The notes: generated from the sequence alone by a model not told the origin. 64,000 nt of DNA from Paraburkholderia hiiakae (GCF_904848665.1 NZ_CAJHCQ010000020.1:62001-126000); one strand, 5' to 3'. Shown: positions 33,359 through 42,999, numbered from the stretch's first letter. Made by a program: numbers and translations.

Positions 33359-34648
33359 ATGAACAGCGTCAGCATGACCGGAGTGCGCAAGGGCAAACTG
33401 AGCCGCACGCAGTTGATCGTCGCCGCGACAATCGGCAATGCGCTCGAATTCTTCGATTTCACCGTCTACAGCTTCTTCGCGCTGACCATCGGCAAGCTGT
33501 TCTTTCCCACCATGTCGAGCTACGGGCAGTTGCTGGCCTCGGTGGCGACATTCGGCGTGGGCTTCGTCATGCGGCCGCTGGGCGGCATCGTGATCGGCGC
33601 CTATGCCGACCGCGCCGGCCGCAAGCCTGCCATGACGCTCACGATCTTCATGATGGCGCTGGGCTGCATGCTGATCGGCCTCGCGCCCACCTACGCGCAG
33701 ATCGGCGTGGCCGCGCCGGTCTTGATCGTGTTCGCGCGTTTGCTGCAGGGCTTTTCCGCGGGCGGTGAAGTGGGCGCTTCCACTACGCTGCTGATCGAGG
33801 CGGGCACGCCCGCCAATCGCGGCCTGCTCGGCAGTTTCCAGTTTGCGAGCCAGGGCATCGGCGTTTCGCTCGGCGCACTGATGGCAGGACTCCTGACGAC
33901 GTTCGTCGCGCCCGACGCGCTGCTCGCCTGGGGCTGGCGCGTGCCCTTCCTCATGGGTGTAGCGATTGCCCCGATCGGCATGTGGATTCGCCGGCGTCTG
34001 GACGAACAGTTGCCGCAGCAGGCGAGCGTGGTGCGCATGCCGGTGCTCGCCGTGCTGCGCGACCACGGGCGGCGCGCGGCGCTTGGCATCCTGCTGACGA
34101 TCGGCTCCACGGTCACGGCCTATGTCGTCACGTTCTATATGCCGACCTATGCGATCCACGAACTGAAGGTGCCCGCGCCCACGGCCTTGCTGGCGGGGCT
34201 GGTTTCGGGCGTCGTGACCTTCGTGGTCGGCCCGCTTTCGGGGTTGCTCTGCGATCGCTTCAGCCGCCGCACGCTGATCTTCTGGCCGCGCGTGGGCGTC
34301 TTGCTGCTGATCTATCCGGCGTTTCTCTGGCTGACGAGCGGGCCGGACGCCGCGCGTCTCCTGATCACCGTGGGCGGCCTGAGCGTGCTGCTCGCGCTGC
34401 AGGCCGCGCCCTCCATCACGATGCTGCCTGAGATGTTCCCCCGCGCCGTGCGAGCGACGGGCATGGCGATCGTCTACGGTATCGGCGTGGCGATTTTCGG
34501 CGGCTTCGCGCAGACGGTTGCCACCTGGCTCGTGAAGAGCACGGGCAATCTGCTCGCGCCCGCGTGGTACGTGATGGCGTGCGTGACGATTTCCTGCCTT
34601 GCGCTGCCGTTCATTCGCGACCTCACGGGCAAGCCGCTCGAGGATTGA
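33359..34648 (+). CDS. MHS-family metabolite:H+ symporter
   Basis: 429 residues, twelve helices. The start (KLSRTQLIVAATIGNALEFF, DFTVYSFF) and GAYADRAGRKPAMTLTIFMM are typical of the ShiA/ProP/KgtP metabolite:proton symporters. ARLLQGFSAGGEVGASTTLL is the second family signature. Likely imports an organic or aromatic acid for the class II aldolase/PanE pair next door or for the hpa pathway. GAGGAGAG precedes ATG 33359. Confidence 0.9.
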   Translation: MNSVSMTGVRKGKLSRTQLIVAATIGNALEFFDFTVYSFFALTIGKLFFPTMSSYGQLLASVATFGVGFVMRPLGGIVIGAYADRAGRKPAMTLTIFMMALGCMLIGLAPTYAQIGVAAPVLIVFARLLQGFSAGGEVGASTTLLIEAGTPANRGLLGSFQFASQGIGVSLGALMAGLLTTFVAPDALLAWGWRVPFLMGVAIAPIGMWIRRRLDEQLPQQASVVRMPVLAVLRDHGRRAALGILLTIGSTVTAYVVTFYMPTYAIHELKVPAPTALLAGLVSGVVTFVVGPLSGLLCDRFSRRTLIFWPRVGVLLLIYPAFLWLTSGPDAARLLITVGGLSVLLALQAAPSITMLPEMFPRAVRATGMAIVYGIGVAIFGGFAQTVATWLVKSTGNLLAPAWYVMACVTISCLALPFIRDLTGKPLED

Positions 34649-34651
34649 CTG

Positions 34652-35653
34652 CTAGCGTGCCTCGCGCGCCGCTTCGAGATTCGAGTCGAGCTGGCGCGCC
34701 AGGCCGTAAAGCATGCCGAGCGACGGCGCCGCGATGCCCACACGCTGTGCCAGTTCATACGGCGCGCCGACAAGCGCCTCGACCTCGAGCGAGCGGCCCG
34801 CCTCCACGTCTTGCAGCATCGAGGTCTTGAAGGCGCCTAGCTTGCGCGTGATCGCGTTGCGCTCCTCAATGGTCATCGCGAGGCGAATGCCGAGCGCTTC
34901 GCCAATCGCGCGTGCTTCTGCCATCACCGCGCTCACGAGTTGCGCGGTGAGCGGGTCGTCGAGAATCACGTCGGCGCTCGAACGCGTCAGCGCGCTGATG
35001 GGGTTCATCGTCATGTTGCCCCAGAGCTTCGCCCAGATATCCGACTGAATGGGCTCGGCTTTCGTGACCTCGAAGCCAGCCTTCGCAAGCAGATCGCGCG
35101 CCTCCTGCGCGCGCGCGGCCATGTGCGCTGAGCCTTCGCCGACGATCAGATGATTGCCGCCGCCCTTGCGGATCACGCCCGGCCCCGCAATCGACGACGA
35201 CAGATGCACGACACATCCCGAAGCCTGCGCGGGCGGCAACGCCGCTGAGATGACGCCACCGGGATCGACCGCTTCGAGCCGGCCGTTCGCGTGTGTGCCG
35301 CCGAACTCGTGGAGGAACCACCAGGGCACGCCGTTCATCGCCGAGACGATATGCGTATGCGGACCCACGAGCGGCGCGAGCGAAGCCGCCGACTGCGCGA
35401 GCGCCTGGCCCTTCAGGCAAATGAAAATGAGGTCTTGCGCGCCGAGCGAGGCGGCGTCGCTGGTGGCGTTCAGGGCTTGCGTGTAGCGCGTGTCGCCTTC
35501 AACGATCGTGAGACCGTCGCGGCGAATCGCTTCGAGATGCGCGCCGCGCGCGAGCAGATTCACGGCGATGCCCGCGCGCGCAAGACGCGCCGCAATCAGG
35601 CCGCCGATCGCACCGCCGCCGACGACGGTGATCTTTTGATTCGGGGTGTTCAA
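34652..35653 (-). CDS. Ketopantoate reductase (PanE/ApbA) family protein
   Basis: 333 residues from a TTG at 35653, supported by GGAG seven bases upstream. Rossmann fold KITVVGGGAIGGLIAARLAR at the N-terminus; catalytic-domain segments IQSDIWAKLWGNMTMNPISA (with the family Lys and Asn) and LQDVEAGRSLEVEALVGAPY. Reduces a 2-oxo acid with NADPH. Outside the pan genes and paired with a class II aldolase, it may act in a catabolic or detoxifying path rather than pantothenate synthesis. It starts 4 bp after the aldolase stop. Confidence 0.87.
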   Translation of the reverse strand: MNTPNQKITVVGGGAIGGLIAARLARAGIAVNLLARGAHLEAIRRDGLTIVEGDTRYTQALNATSDAASLGAQDLIFICLKGQALAQSAASLAPLVGPHTHIVSAMNGVPWWFLHEFGGTHANGRLEAVDPGGVISAALPPAQASGCVVHLSSSIAGPGVIRKGGGNHLIVGEGSAHMAARAQEARDLLAKAGFEVTKAEPIQSDIWAKLWGNMTMNPISALTRSSADVILDDPLTAQLVSAVMAEARAIGEALGIRLAMTIEERNAITRKLGAFKTSMLQDVEAGRSLEVEALVGAPYELAQRVGIAAPSLGMLYGLARQLDSNLEAAREAR

Positions 35654-35657
35654 ACCT

Positions 35658-36428
35658 TCACTCCTGATATGAGGGGTCGATGCGCGTGACACGACGGACC
35701 AGCGCGTCGAGCACGTTCTGGCCCGCGCCATGTGCGGGCGAGAACTGCAACGCGTCGCGCGTCGAGCGTTCGGTAATGGCGGGCGCGATCGGCAGCGTCT
35801 GACCGCGCATCGAATCGGTCACGACCTGCACTTCGCACGCGCGATTGAGCGTCCAAAGCAGCGCAAATGCGTGCGCGAGGGTCACACCATGCGAGAGCAG
35901 CCCGTGATTGCGCAGGATCAGCAGCCGCTTGTCGCCCATCGACTTCAGAATGCGCGATTTTTCTTCGGCGTGCACAGTAATGCCTTCGAAGTCGTGATAC
36001 GCGACCATGTCGTGCAACTGCGCCGAATAGAAGTTCGTATACGCAAGGCCGCCTTCCATGCACGCCACCGCGAGCCCTGCCGTGGTGTGCGTGTGCATGA
36101 CGCAATGCGCGTTCTCCACGTTTGCATGAATCGCACTGTGGATCACGAAGCCGGCCGGGTTGATCGGATACTCGCTCGGGCTCAGGATATTGCCGTGGAG
36201 ATCGATCTTGACGAGATTCGAGGCCTTGATTTCGTCATACGTGAGCCCGAACGGGTTGATGAGGAAATGCTTGTGCGGCCCCGGCACGCGCAGCGTAATG
36301 TGATTGAAGATCAGCTCGGTCCAGCCCATGAGATGAAACACGCGATACACGGCGGCTAGCTGCACGCGCGCTTCCCATTCCGTGGGGTCGCACCATTCGG
36401 GGCGTGTGCGCTGGATGTTTTCATTCAT
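35658..36428 (-). CDS. Class II aldolase/adducin family protein
   Basis: 256 residues. ELIFNHITLRVPGPHKHFLI and INPFGLTYDEIKASNLVKID at the N-terminus; zinc ligands in HCVMHTHTTAG (HTH) and a later His in LRNHGLLSHG. The glutamate of true fuculose-phosphate aldolase is not evident, as in the adducin-like group of decarboxylases and aldolases. GGAG lies six bases before ATG 36428. Heads a two-gene unit with the PanE-like gene, divergent from a MarR regulator. Confidence 0.87.
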   Translation of the reverse strand: MNENIQRTRPEWCDPTEWEARVQLAAVYRVFHLMGWTELIFNHITLRVPGPHKHFLINPFGLTYDEIKASNLVKIDLHGNILSPSEYPINPAGFVIHSAIHANVENAHCVMHTHTTAGLAVACMEGGLAYTNFYSAQLHDMVAYHDFEGITVHAEEKSRILKSMGDKRLLILRNHGLLSHGVTLAHAFALLWTLNRACEVQVVTDSMRGQTLPIAPAITERSTRDALQFSPAHGAGQNVLDALVRRVTRIDPSYQE

Positions 36429-36595
36429 GAATGTCTCCTCGTGGCAGGCTCTGATCACGCCGATCCTACGCGCAAATAAATGCGTGTGCAAGCATCAAAT
36501 TTTCCATGAAATGCCTGCAGAAAAGGGCTTTCATCGATGCTATTCTGATGGCGTGGCCGTATTTCGCGGCCGGGGAAAACCAGCCGGGAAGACGA

Positions 36596-37039
36596 ATGAC
36601 GGGGAAGTTCAACATCGCGGAGCTGTTCACCTACCGGCTCCATGTGCTGAAGAAGCAGACCGACCGGACGATGAGCGACGCGTTCGAGGCAGCGCTTTCG
36701 CTGTCACTCACGGAGGCGCGGCTGCTGCTCAGCGTGGGGGCGTTCGGCTCGTTGTCGGTGTCGGATCTCGGGCGCGTGTCGAATCTCGACCGCAGTCAGG
36801 CGAGCCGCGCCACCGACGTGCTCGAACGCAAGGGCCTGCTCGTCAAGACCTCGAACGAGGCGGACGCACGCGGCGTGCTCGTGGCGCTCACCGCACAGGG
36901 GCGCAGCACTTACCGGCGCGCCGCGACGATCTCGAAGGCGACGAACGATGCGATTCTCGCCACGCTGAGCGAGCACGAGCGCGAAGTGCTGGCCGCCGTG
37001 TTAGCCAGGCTCGTGGCGAGCGGAGAAGAAGGCGAATGA
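36596..37039 (+). CDS. MarR-family regulator
   Basis: 147 residues starting MTGKFNIAELFTYRLHVLKK. Winged helix: LSLTEARLLLSVGAFGSLSV, SDLGRVSNLDRSQASRATDV, LERKGLLVKTSNEADARGVL. GGGAAGACGA precedes the ATG. It diverges from the aldolase/PanE genes with about 170 bp between, so it probably controls them, and it converges on hpaI. Confidence 0.87.
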   Translation: MTGKFNIAELFTYRLHVLKKQTDRTMSDAFEAALSLSLTEARLLLSVGAFGSLSVSDLGRVSNLDRSQASRATDVLERKGLLVKTSNEADARGVLVALTAQGRSTYRRAATISKATNDAILATLSEHEREVLAAVLARLVASGEEGE

Positions 37040-37059
37040 AGCGGGGCGAATGAGGCGAG

Positions 37060-37842
37060 CTAGCCGCGCGCCGCAGGCTGGCGGAATTTCGCAGCCAGTT
37101 CGCTTGCGCTACGCGCGAGCAACGACACGTCGCTGCCCACGGCCACGAAAGTCGCGCCCGCTTCGAGATATTCGTTCGCAATGACCGGATCGGCCGCGAG
37201 CACGCCCGCGCCCTTGCCTTGCGCGCGTACGGCGCGGATACCCTTGCAGATCACCTCGCGCACCCGTGGCGAACCCGGCTGGCCGAGCAGACCCATCGAA
37301 GCGCTCAAGTCTGCGGGGCCGAAGAACACGCCGTCCACGCCTTCCACGTGCGCGATTGCCTCGAGCTGCGCGAGCGCGCTCGCCGTTTCCACCTGGACCA
37401 GCACGCACAGTTCTTCTGCGGCGTGGTGCAGATAATCGGCGGAACCGTTCCAGCGTGAGGCGCGCGCGAGCGCGCTGCCCACGCCGCGTACGCCATGCGG
37501 TGGATAGCGCGTCGCGGCAACGGCGGCGCGTGCCTCGTCGGCGTTCTCGACCATCGGCACGAGCAGCGTTTGCGTGCCGATGTCGAGCAATTGCTTGATG
37601 ATGGCGGCGTCGTTGCGCACGGGCCGCACGATCGGATGCGCGGGGTAGGGGGCGACAGCCTGAAGCTGCGCGAGCGTGCTGCGCAGATCGTTGGGCGCAT
37701 GCTCGCCGTCGATCAGCAGCCAGTCGAAGCCCGTGTTCGCAAGCAGTTCGCTCACGTACGAGTCGGCCAGCGCGGCCCACAGGCCGATTTGCGGGCGCCC
37801 TTGCGCGAGCGCGCGCTTGAACGGGTTGGCGGGTGCGGACAT
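37060..37842 (-). CDS. hpaI: 4-hydroxy-2-oxoheptane-1,7-dioate aldolase
   Basis: 260 residues, close to the 262 of E. coli HpaI. A metal-dependent class II retro-aldolase giving pyruvate and succinate semialdehyde, the last step of homoprotocatechuate breakdown. Visible: GLWAALADSYVSELLANTGF, DWLLIDGEHAPNDL, VQVETASALAQLEAIAHVEG (metal Glu) and VFFGPADLSASMG (metal Asp). Last gene of the seven-gene hpa operon. Confidence 0.93.
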   Translation of the reverse strand: MSAPANPFKRALAQGRPQIGLWAALADSYVSELLANTGFDWLLIDGEHAPNDLRSTLAQLQAVAPYPAHPIVRPVRNDAAIIKQLLDIGTQTLLVPMVENADEARAAVAATRYPPHGVRGVGSALARASRWNGSADYLHHAAEELCVLVQVETASALAQLEAIAHVEGVDGVFFGPADLSASMGLLGQPGSPRVREVICKGIRAVRAQGKGAGVLAADPVIANEYLEAGATFVAVGSDVSLLARSASELAAKFRQPAARG

Positions 37843-37858
37843 TATTATGGAATCCTGA

Positions 37859-38662
37859 TCAGACAAAATTGAAGCCGATCCCACCAAGCGGGCCGTAGTC
37901 GGCATGAAACGTATCGCCCGCGCGAGCTGGAATCGGGGCCGTGAACGAGCCGCTCAGAATCACGTCGCCGGCTTCGAGGCGTTCGTCGTGGCGCGCGATC
38001 TTGTTGGCGAGCCAGGCGACTCCCGTGGCCGGATGGTTGAGCACCGCTGCCGCGAGACCGCTTTCCTCCACGGCGCCGTTCTTGTAGAGCAGTGCGCCGA
38101 CCCAGCGCAGGTCCACGTCGAGCGGCCTGACCGGGCGGCCGCCCAGCACGACACCCGCGTTGGCTGCGAAGTCGGAAATCGTGTCGAACACTTTGCGCGG
38201 CGCCTTGGTTTCGTGGTCGAACTGCTCGATACGCGCGTCGATGATCTCGATGGCCGGTGTGACGTAAGCCGTCGCGTCGAGCACGTCGAAGAGTGTGACG
38301 TTGGGCCCTTGCAGCGGCCGGTTCAGCACGAACGCCAGCTCCACTTCCACACGCGGCGCGATGAAACGGTCCGCGCGGATATCGCTGCCCGCGGGGATGA
38401 ACATGCTGTCGAGCAGTGGCGCGTAGTCGGGCTCGTCGATCTGCGACGCGCGCTGCATGGCGCGCGACGTGAGGCCGATCTTGCGGCCCTTGATCGTGTG
38501 GCCCGCCGCGAGTTTGAGTTTGACCCATTCGCGCTGGATCGCGTAGCCGTCGTCGATCGTCATGTCCGGATGCGACCGCGAAAAATGCCGCAGCTGCGTG
38601 CGCGTGCGTTCCGCTGCGTCGAGCTGCGCGGCCAGCTCGCAGATGGTTTGCTGATCTAGCAT
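37859..38662 (-). CDS. hpaH: 2-oxo-hept-4-ene-1,7-dioate hydratase
   Basis: 267 residues, same as E. coli HpaH. A divalent-metal hydratase of the FAH/MhpD superfamily. Signatures: GHTIKGRKIGLTSRAMQRAS, RVEVELAFVLNRPLQGPNVT, VTPAIEIIDARIE (metal Glu) and GDVILSGSFTAPIPARAGDT. The start at 38662 follows a weak GGAA. Sits between hpaF and hpaI. Confidence 0.94.
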   Translation of the reverse strand: MLDQQTICELAAQLDAAERTRTQLRHFSRSHPDMTIDDGYAIQREWVKLKLAAGHTIKGRKIGLTSRAMQRASQIDEPDYAPLLDSMFIPAGSDIRADRFIAPRVEVELAFVLNRPLQGPNVTLFDVLDATAYVTPAIEIIDARIEQFDHETKAPRKVFDTISDFAANAGVVLGGRPVRPLDVDLRWVGALLYKNGAVEESGLAAAVLNHPATGVAWLANKIARHDERLEAGDVILSGSFTAPIPARAGDTFHADYGPLGGIGFNFV

Positions 38663-38685
38663 GGTGAATTCCAGTGCGCCTGCGC

Positions 38686-39087
38686 TCAGGTTTTGAGCCG
38701 GGCGTGCAGGTTGTTGTGTTTCCACGTGCCTTCCTCGCTGAACTCGACGATTTCAAGCGAAAGCGCGAGGCCGTGTGAAGCGAAGGCGTGTGCGAAGTGC
38801 TGCTTGATCGCTTCGAAGAGCGCCTCGCCGGTTGCCCGGCGCACGGCCTGTGAGCGGCCCGCGCCAATCTTCAGGCAGCCGTGCAGAAAGGCGTTCCCGG
38901 GATTGCCATCGGCGACGAAGTACTGCTCGCAGCGCAGCGCGCGCGTGCGAATACCGCCTCGCGGGTAGACGCGTGCGCCGCTTTCATCGCGCTGTGCGTC
39001 GAGCACGTGGGCAAGCGTTTCGCAGAGCTGACCGATGTTGCTCGCATCCGCGAGATTTGCGCTGTATTCGAGGGTGAGATGGGGCAT
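38686..39087 (-). CDS. hpaF: 5-carboxymethyl-2-hydroxymuconate delta-isomerase
   Basis: 133 residues, a member of the 4-oxalocrotonate-tautomerase fold with the catalytic Pro right after Met (MPHLTLEYSANLADASNIGQ). Other signatures are GIRTRALRCEQYFVADGNPG, AFLHGCLKIGAGRS and SLEIVEFSEEGTWKHNNLHA. Isomerises 5-carboxymethyl-2-hydroxymuconate before decarboxylation. 15 bp from hpaD. Confidence 0.94.
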   Translation of the reverse strand: MPHLTLEYSANLADASNIGQLCETLAHVLDAQRDESGARVYPRGGIRTRALRCEQYFVADGNPGNAFLHGCLKIGAGRSQAVRRATGEALFEAIKQHFAHAFASHGLALSLEIVEFSEEGTWKHNNLHARLKT

Positions 39088-39102
39088 CGCTTGCTCCGTT
39101 GT

Positions 39103-39966
39103 TCAAGCCGGCAACGGCGTCACGGGCAGGATCGCGTTGATCTGCCCGGTGCCAGAGCTGCCGAAATACGGCGTGACGACTTCCGCGCGGCCTTCGTAGC
39201 GGTCCCAGCCAAGCGCGCCGAGCAGCATGGCCGTGTCGTGCATGCCGCCTTCGCCCCAACACTTTTCGTTGTACATCGGCAGCATGTCGCAGAAGGTTTT
39301 CCAGTCGCCGCGCTCCCACATCGCCACGACGTTTCGATCGGTCGCTTCGAGGAACGGGTCCCAGACCTTGTGCATGAATGCCTCGGCCGTACCGTTGTTG
39401 GCGAAGTGGTGACTCAGCGATCCGCTCGCGAGGATCGCCACCGTGCCGTCGTAGCGCGCTTCGATCGCGCGGCGCACGGCGAGGCCGAAGCGCGCGCTCG
39501 TGGCGAGGTCATGCCACATGCACCAGCCCGCCACTGATACGGTGCGGAAATGCTCGTCGCCGTTCATGTAGCGCATGGGTACGAGCGTGCCGTATTCGAG
39601 GTCGAGCGTCGTTTCGCTATGCGCGCGCGTCTTCACGCCCATTTCGTTCGCGACATCGGCGATCAGATGGCCAAGCTGCGGATTGCCGGGATACGCATAC
39701 GGCATGTTTCTGATGAAATGCGGCAGCTCGTTGCTCGTGTAGACGCCTTCGAAGCGCGGCGCACAGTTGATGTGATACTCGCTGTTCACCAGCCAGTGCA
39801 CATCGAACACGACGATCGTGTCCACGCCCAGCTCGCGGCAGCGCCGGCCGATCTCGTGGTGACCATCGATGGCGGCCTGGCGACAACCCTTGTGCGGGCC
39901 GTCCAGTTCGGAGAGGTACAGCGAAGGCACGTGCGTGACCTTGGCGGCGAGCGCGAGTTTGCCCAT
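39103..39966 (-). CDS. hpaD: 3,4-dihydroxyphenylacetate 2,3-dioxygenase
   Basis: 287 residues. A class III extradiol dioxygenase (LigB superfamily) that opens the ring of homoprotocatechuate. Likely iron ligands are the His of KVTHVPSLYLSELD, the His of IVVFDVHWLVNSEY and the Glu of EKCWGEGGMHDTA. Its start overlaps the hpaE stop (TAATG), so the two are translationally coupled. Confidence 0.94.
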   Translation of the reverse strand: MGKLALAAKVTHVPSLYLSELDGPHKGCRQAAIDGHHEIGRRCRELGVDTIVVFDVHWLVNSEYHINCAPRFEGVYTSNELPHFIRNMPYAYPGNPQLGHLIADVANEMGVKTRAHSETTLDLEYGTLVPMRYMNGDEHFRTVSVAGWCMWHDLATSARFGLAVRRAIEARYDGTVAILASGSLSHHFANNGTAEAFMHKVWDPFLEATDRNVVAMWERGDWKTFCDMLPMYNEKCWGEGGMHDTAMLLGALGWDRYEGRAEVVTPYFGSSGTGQINAILPVTPLPA

Positions 39967-41423
39967 TACACGCCCCAGTGCGGAATGTGATGCGAGCCGA
40001 GCGAAACACACACGTTCTTCGGCTCGAGGAACACTTCATAGCTCCACGTGCCGCCTTCGCGGCCCACGCCTGAAGCCTTCGTGCCGCCGAACGGCTGGCG
40101 CAGGTCGCGCACGTTCTGGCTGTTCACGAAGCACATGCCCGCTTCGACGGCGGCCGCCACACGCAATGCGCGACCCGTGTTTTCGGTCCACACGTAGCTG
40201 GAGAGGCCGTAGGCGATCTCGTTGGAAAGACGGATCGCGTCCGCTTCGTCGTCGAAGGGAATCAGGCACGCAACCGGCCCGAAGATTTCCTCCTGCGCGA
40301 TGCGCATGCGATTATCGACATCGACGAACACAGTCGGCTGAACGAAGTTTCCGTTCTTGAACGCATCGGGCAACGCGGGTGCGTCGAGGCCGCCGCACGC
40401 GAGCGTTGCGCCTTCCTTCGGTCCGAGTTCGATATAGCTGCGCACCTTCGCGAGATGGCCCTGGCTGATCATCGGGCCGACGATGGTTTTCTCGTCGAGC
40501 GGATCGCCCACGGTGATGCGTTTCGCGCGCTCGATGAAGCGCTGTGCGAACTTCGCATAGATCGAGCGCTGCACGAGGATGCGCGAGCCGGCCGTGCAGC
40601 GCTCGCCGTTGTTCGAGAAGATCATGAACACGGCGGCGTCGAGCGCGCGTTCGAAATCGGCGTCGTCGAAGATCACGAACGGCGACTTGCCGCCCAGCTC
40701 CATCGAAAACTTCTTGAGGCCCGCAGCCTGCACGATGCGGTTTCCCGTAGCCGTCGAGCCCGTGAACGAGACCGCGCGCACGTCAGGATGCGCGACGAGC
40801 GGCTCGCCCGCTTCCTTGCCAATGCCGTGCACGATATTGAGCACGCCGGCCGGAATGCCCGCGTCGAGCGCGAGCTGGCCGAGCAGCGAGGCCGTGAGCG
40901 GCGATAGCTCGCTCATCTTCAGCACGGCGGTGTTGCCGAACGCGAGGCAGGGCGCGACCTTCCACGTGGCGGTCATGAACGGCACGTTCCAGGGCGAGAT
41001 GAGCGCGCACACGCCCACGGGATGAAACAGCGTGTAGTTCAAGTGCGTAGACGTGGGGTACGTGTGGCCATCCACGGCGGTACAGACTTCGGCGAAGTAG
41101 CTGAAGTTGTCGGCTGCGCGCGGGACCAGCTGCTTGCCCGTTTGCGATATGGTCTGGCCCGTGTCATTCGTTTCTGTCTGCGCGATCTCCGGCACGTTCT
41201 TCGCGATCAGCTCGCCGAGCTTGCGAATGGCCTTCGCACGCTCAGCGGCGGGCTTCGCGGCCCACGCGGGAAATGCGTCTTTTGCGGCGCGCACCGCGAG
41301 GTCGACTTCCTCTGCGCCGCCGCGCGCGACTTCCGCGAGCACGGCCTGGTTCGCCGGATTCACGGTTTCGAAATAGTCGCGCCCCGTATGCGCGCGGCCG
41401 TTGATGAGATGTTCGATTCGCAT
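39966..41423 (-). CDS. hpaE: 5-carboxymethyl-2-hydroxymuconic-semialdehyde dehydrogenase
   Basis: 485 residues, an NAD-dependent aldehyde dehydrogenase. Catalytic Cys in SNNGERCTAGSRILVQ (about 285); Glu in KKFSMELGGKSPFVIFDDAD; NAD loop VSFTGSTATGNRIVQAAG; motif CALISPWNVPFMTATWKVAP. Oxidises the ring-cleavage semialdehyde. ATG 41423 with AGGATAAG upstream. The family is sure; the specific name rests on the operon. Confidence 0.94.
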   Translation of the reverse strand: MRIEHLINGRAHTGRDYFETVNPANQAVLAEVARGGAEEVDLAVRAAKDAFPAWAAKPAAERAKAIRKLGELIAKNVPEIAQTETNDTGQTISQTGKQLVPRAADNFSYFAEVCTAVDGHTYPTSTHLNYTLFHPVGVCALISPWNVPFMTATWKVAPCLAFGNTAVLKMSELSPLTASLLGQLALDAGIPAGVLNIVHGIGKEAGEPLVAHPDVRAVSFTGSTATGNRIVQAAGLKKFSMELGGKSPFVIFDDADFERALDAAVFMIFSNNGERCTAGSRILVQRSIYAKFAQRFIERAKRITVGDPLDEKTIVGPMISQGHLAKVRSYIELGPKEGATLACGGLDAPALPDAFKNGNFVQPTVFVDVDNRMRIAQEEIFGPVACLIPFDDEADAIRLSNEIAYGLSSYVWTENTGRALRVAAAVEAGMCFVNSQNVRDLRQPFGGTKASGVGREGGTWSYEVFLEPKNVCVSLGSHHIPHWGV

Positions 41424-41458
41424 GTCTAACTTATCCTGAGTTCGATTCGTGGCCGGTT

Positions 41459-42214
41459 TCAGCGCCCGTAGTCGGCATCGCTCGCGATGGTATTGACCAG
41501 ACGGCCCAGGCCGTCGATCTCGCACACCACTTCGTCGCCCGCATTCACGTTGACGACGCCTTCGGGCGTGCCGGTCAAAATGACGTCGCCGGGGGCGAGC
41601 GTCATGAAACCGCTCAAATACTCGATGAGTTCCGCGATGCCGGTGACGAAATCGCGCGTGTTGCCGTTCTGCTTGAGTTCGCCGTTCACGTAAGTGCGCA
41701 GACCGAGCGCGTTGACGTCGGCGACGTCGGCCGCATCGACGAACCAGGGCCCAAGCACGGTGCCGCCGTCGCGGTTCTTCACGCGCAGGTTCGGGCGGTA
41801 GTAATTCTCAAGATAGTCGCGGATCGCGTAGTCGTTCGCGATCGTGTAGCCGGCCACGTACTGCATGGCGTCCTCGCGTTTCACGTTCTGCGCGGTGCGG
41901 CCGATCACGACGGCAAGCTCGCACTCGTAGTGCATGAACGTGACATCGGCGGGGCGGCGCGTGGTGCCGCGATGGCCGATCACGCTGCCCGGCCCCTTGA
42001 GGAACACGAGTGGTTCCTCCTGCTTCGAGAACTGCAGTTCTTTGGCGTGCTCGGCGTAATTGAGTCCGAGTGCGAAGATCGTGCCGGTCTCGAACGGCGC
42101 GAGCCACACGAGTTCATGCTCCTCGCACACGCGGCCGTCGGCGAGCCGCACGCGGCTGCCTTCGGGCGTGGCTTGGTGTATCGCGCCTGCATAGGCAACG
42201 CGTGCGCGCATCAT
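41459..42214 (-). CDS. hpaG2: FAH-family isomerase/decarboxylase of the hpa pathway
   Basis: 251 residues starting MMRARVAYAG. FAH fold: TIFALGLNYAEHAKELQFSK, EPLVFLKGPGSVIGHRGTTR, HYECELAVVIGRTAQNVKRE (metal Glu-x-Glu), PGDVILTGTPEGVVNVNAGD. The start overlaps the stop of the preceding gene as ATGA. In E. coli HpaG one chain holds two such domains; here they are separate genes. Which of the pair decarboxylates and which isomerises is assigned by convention. Confidence 0.88.
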   Translation of the reverse strand: MMRARVAYAGAIHQATPEGSRVRLADGRVCEEHELVWLAPFETGTIFALGLNYAEHAKELQFSKQEEPLVFLKGPGSVIGHRGTTRRPADVTFMHYECELAVVIGRTAQNVKREDAMQYVAGYTIANDYAIRDYLENYYRPNLRVKNRDGGTVLGPWFVDAADVADVNALGLRTYVNGELKQNGNTRDFVTGIAELIEYLSGFMTLAPGDVILTGTPEGVVNVNAGDEVVCEIDGLGRLVNTIASDADYGR

Positions 42215-42999
42215 GCTTGTTCTCCCTGCGCCACGGCTGCCGCGACGAATTCGATTTCGAGCGGTGCCCAGTCTCCAATGGCGATGGTTGCGCGCGCACC
42301 GGCTTGAACCACGGGTGCGCCATGTGGCACGCCGAGCGTGACAACGTCGCCGGGGGCGAGCGTCATGAAGTCGGTGACATCGGCGAGTAATCGGGCGACG
42401 CCGCGAACGTTCGTGGCCGTTGTCGCATTGAAGGCCTCACCGCCTTCTACGTTCACGGCGATCGCAAGCTGATCGGGATCGGTCACATGTCGGCGCGCGA
42501 CCACAGCGGGGCCGATCACGCAGAAGTTGTCGCGCGCGCGAAACCGCACCGAGGGACGATAGACGCTCGCGTGCGGCACGCTCAGATCGGCCACGAGCGT
42601 ATAGCCCGCGATGTAATCGAACGCTTCATGCACGGCGACGCGTGTGGCGGCGCGTCCAATCACGATGCCGAGCGACGCACCCACTTGCACGCCGTCGCTC
42701 CCGGGGACGACCACGCGCGCGCGATGCCCGGCGTGCGTATTGCGGGGCTTCAGATACAGGATGGGCGCGCGGGGCGGCGCCTTATAAGGGGGCGCGTTCA
42801 CGGCGTCGCCCAGCGCTTCGAGCGCGTGGCGGTCGTTGAGCAGCGTGCCGTAGACCGCGCCGCTCACGGGCGCCCGGCAGCGCGCGCCCGCGGCGAGCAG
42901 CGAGCGCACGGCAGCGGCGCTTACGTCGCGCGGCAACGCCTCGCCCTCGACGTGCAGCAGATGATCGGCAACAGAAAACATGGCTTGGATTGGCTTCAC
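42211..42999 (-). CDS. hpaG1: FAH-family protein, first half of split HpaG
   Basis: 262 residues from GTG 42999, or 256 from ATG 42981 (MFSVADHLLHVEGEALPRDV); neither has a clear ribosome site. FAH fold: GAVYGTLLNDRHALEALGDA, ILYLKPRNTHAGHRARVVVP, VQVGASLGIVIGRAATRVAV, LAPGDVVTLGVPHGAPVVQA. The ExE metal pair of active FAH proteins is weaker (GASLGIVIG instead of CELAVVIG), as in N-terminal HpaG domains. First gene of the operon, divergent from hpaR. Confidence 0.85.
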   Translation of the reverse strand: MKPIQAMFSVADHLLHVEGEALPRDVSAAAVRSLLAAGARCRAPVSGAVYGTLLNDRHALEALGDAVNAPPYKAPPRAPILYLKPRNTHAGHRARVVVPGSDGVQVGASLGIVIGRAATRVAVHEAFDYIAGYTLVADLSVPHASVYRPSVRFRARDNFCVIGPAVVARRHVTDPDQLAIAVNVEGGEAFNATTATNVRGVARLLADVTDFMTLAPGDVVTLGVPHGAPVVQAGARATIAIGDWAPLEIEFVAAAVAQGEQA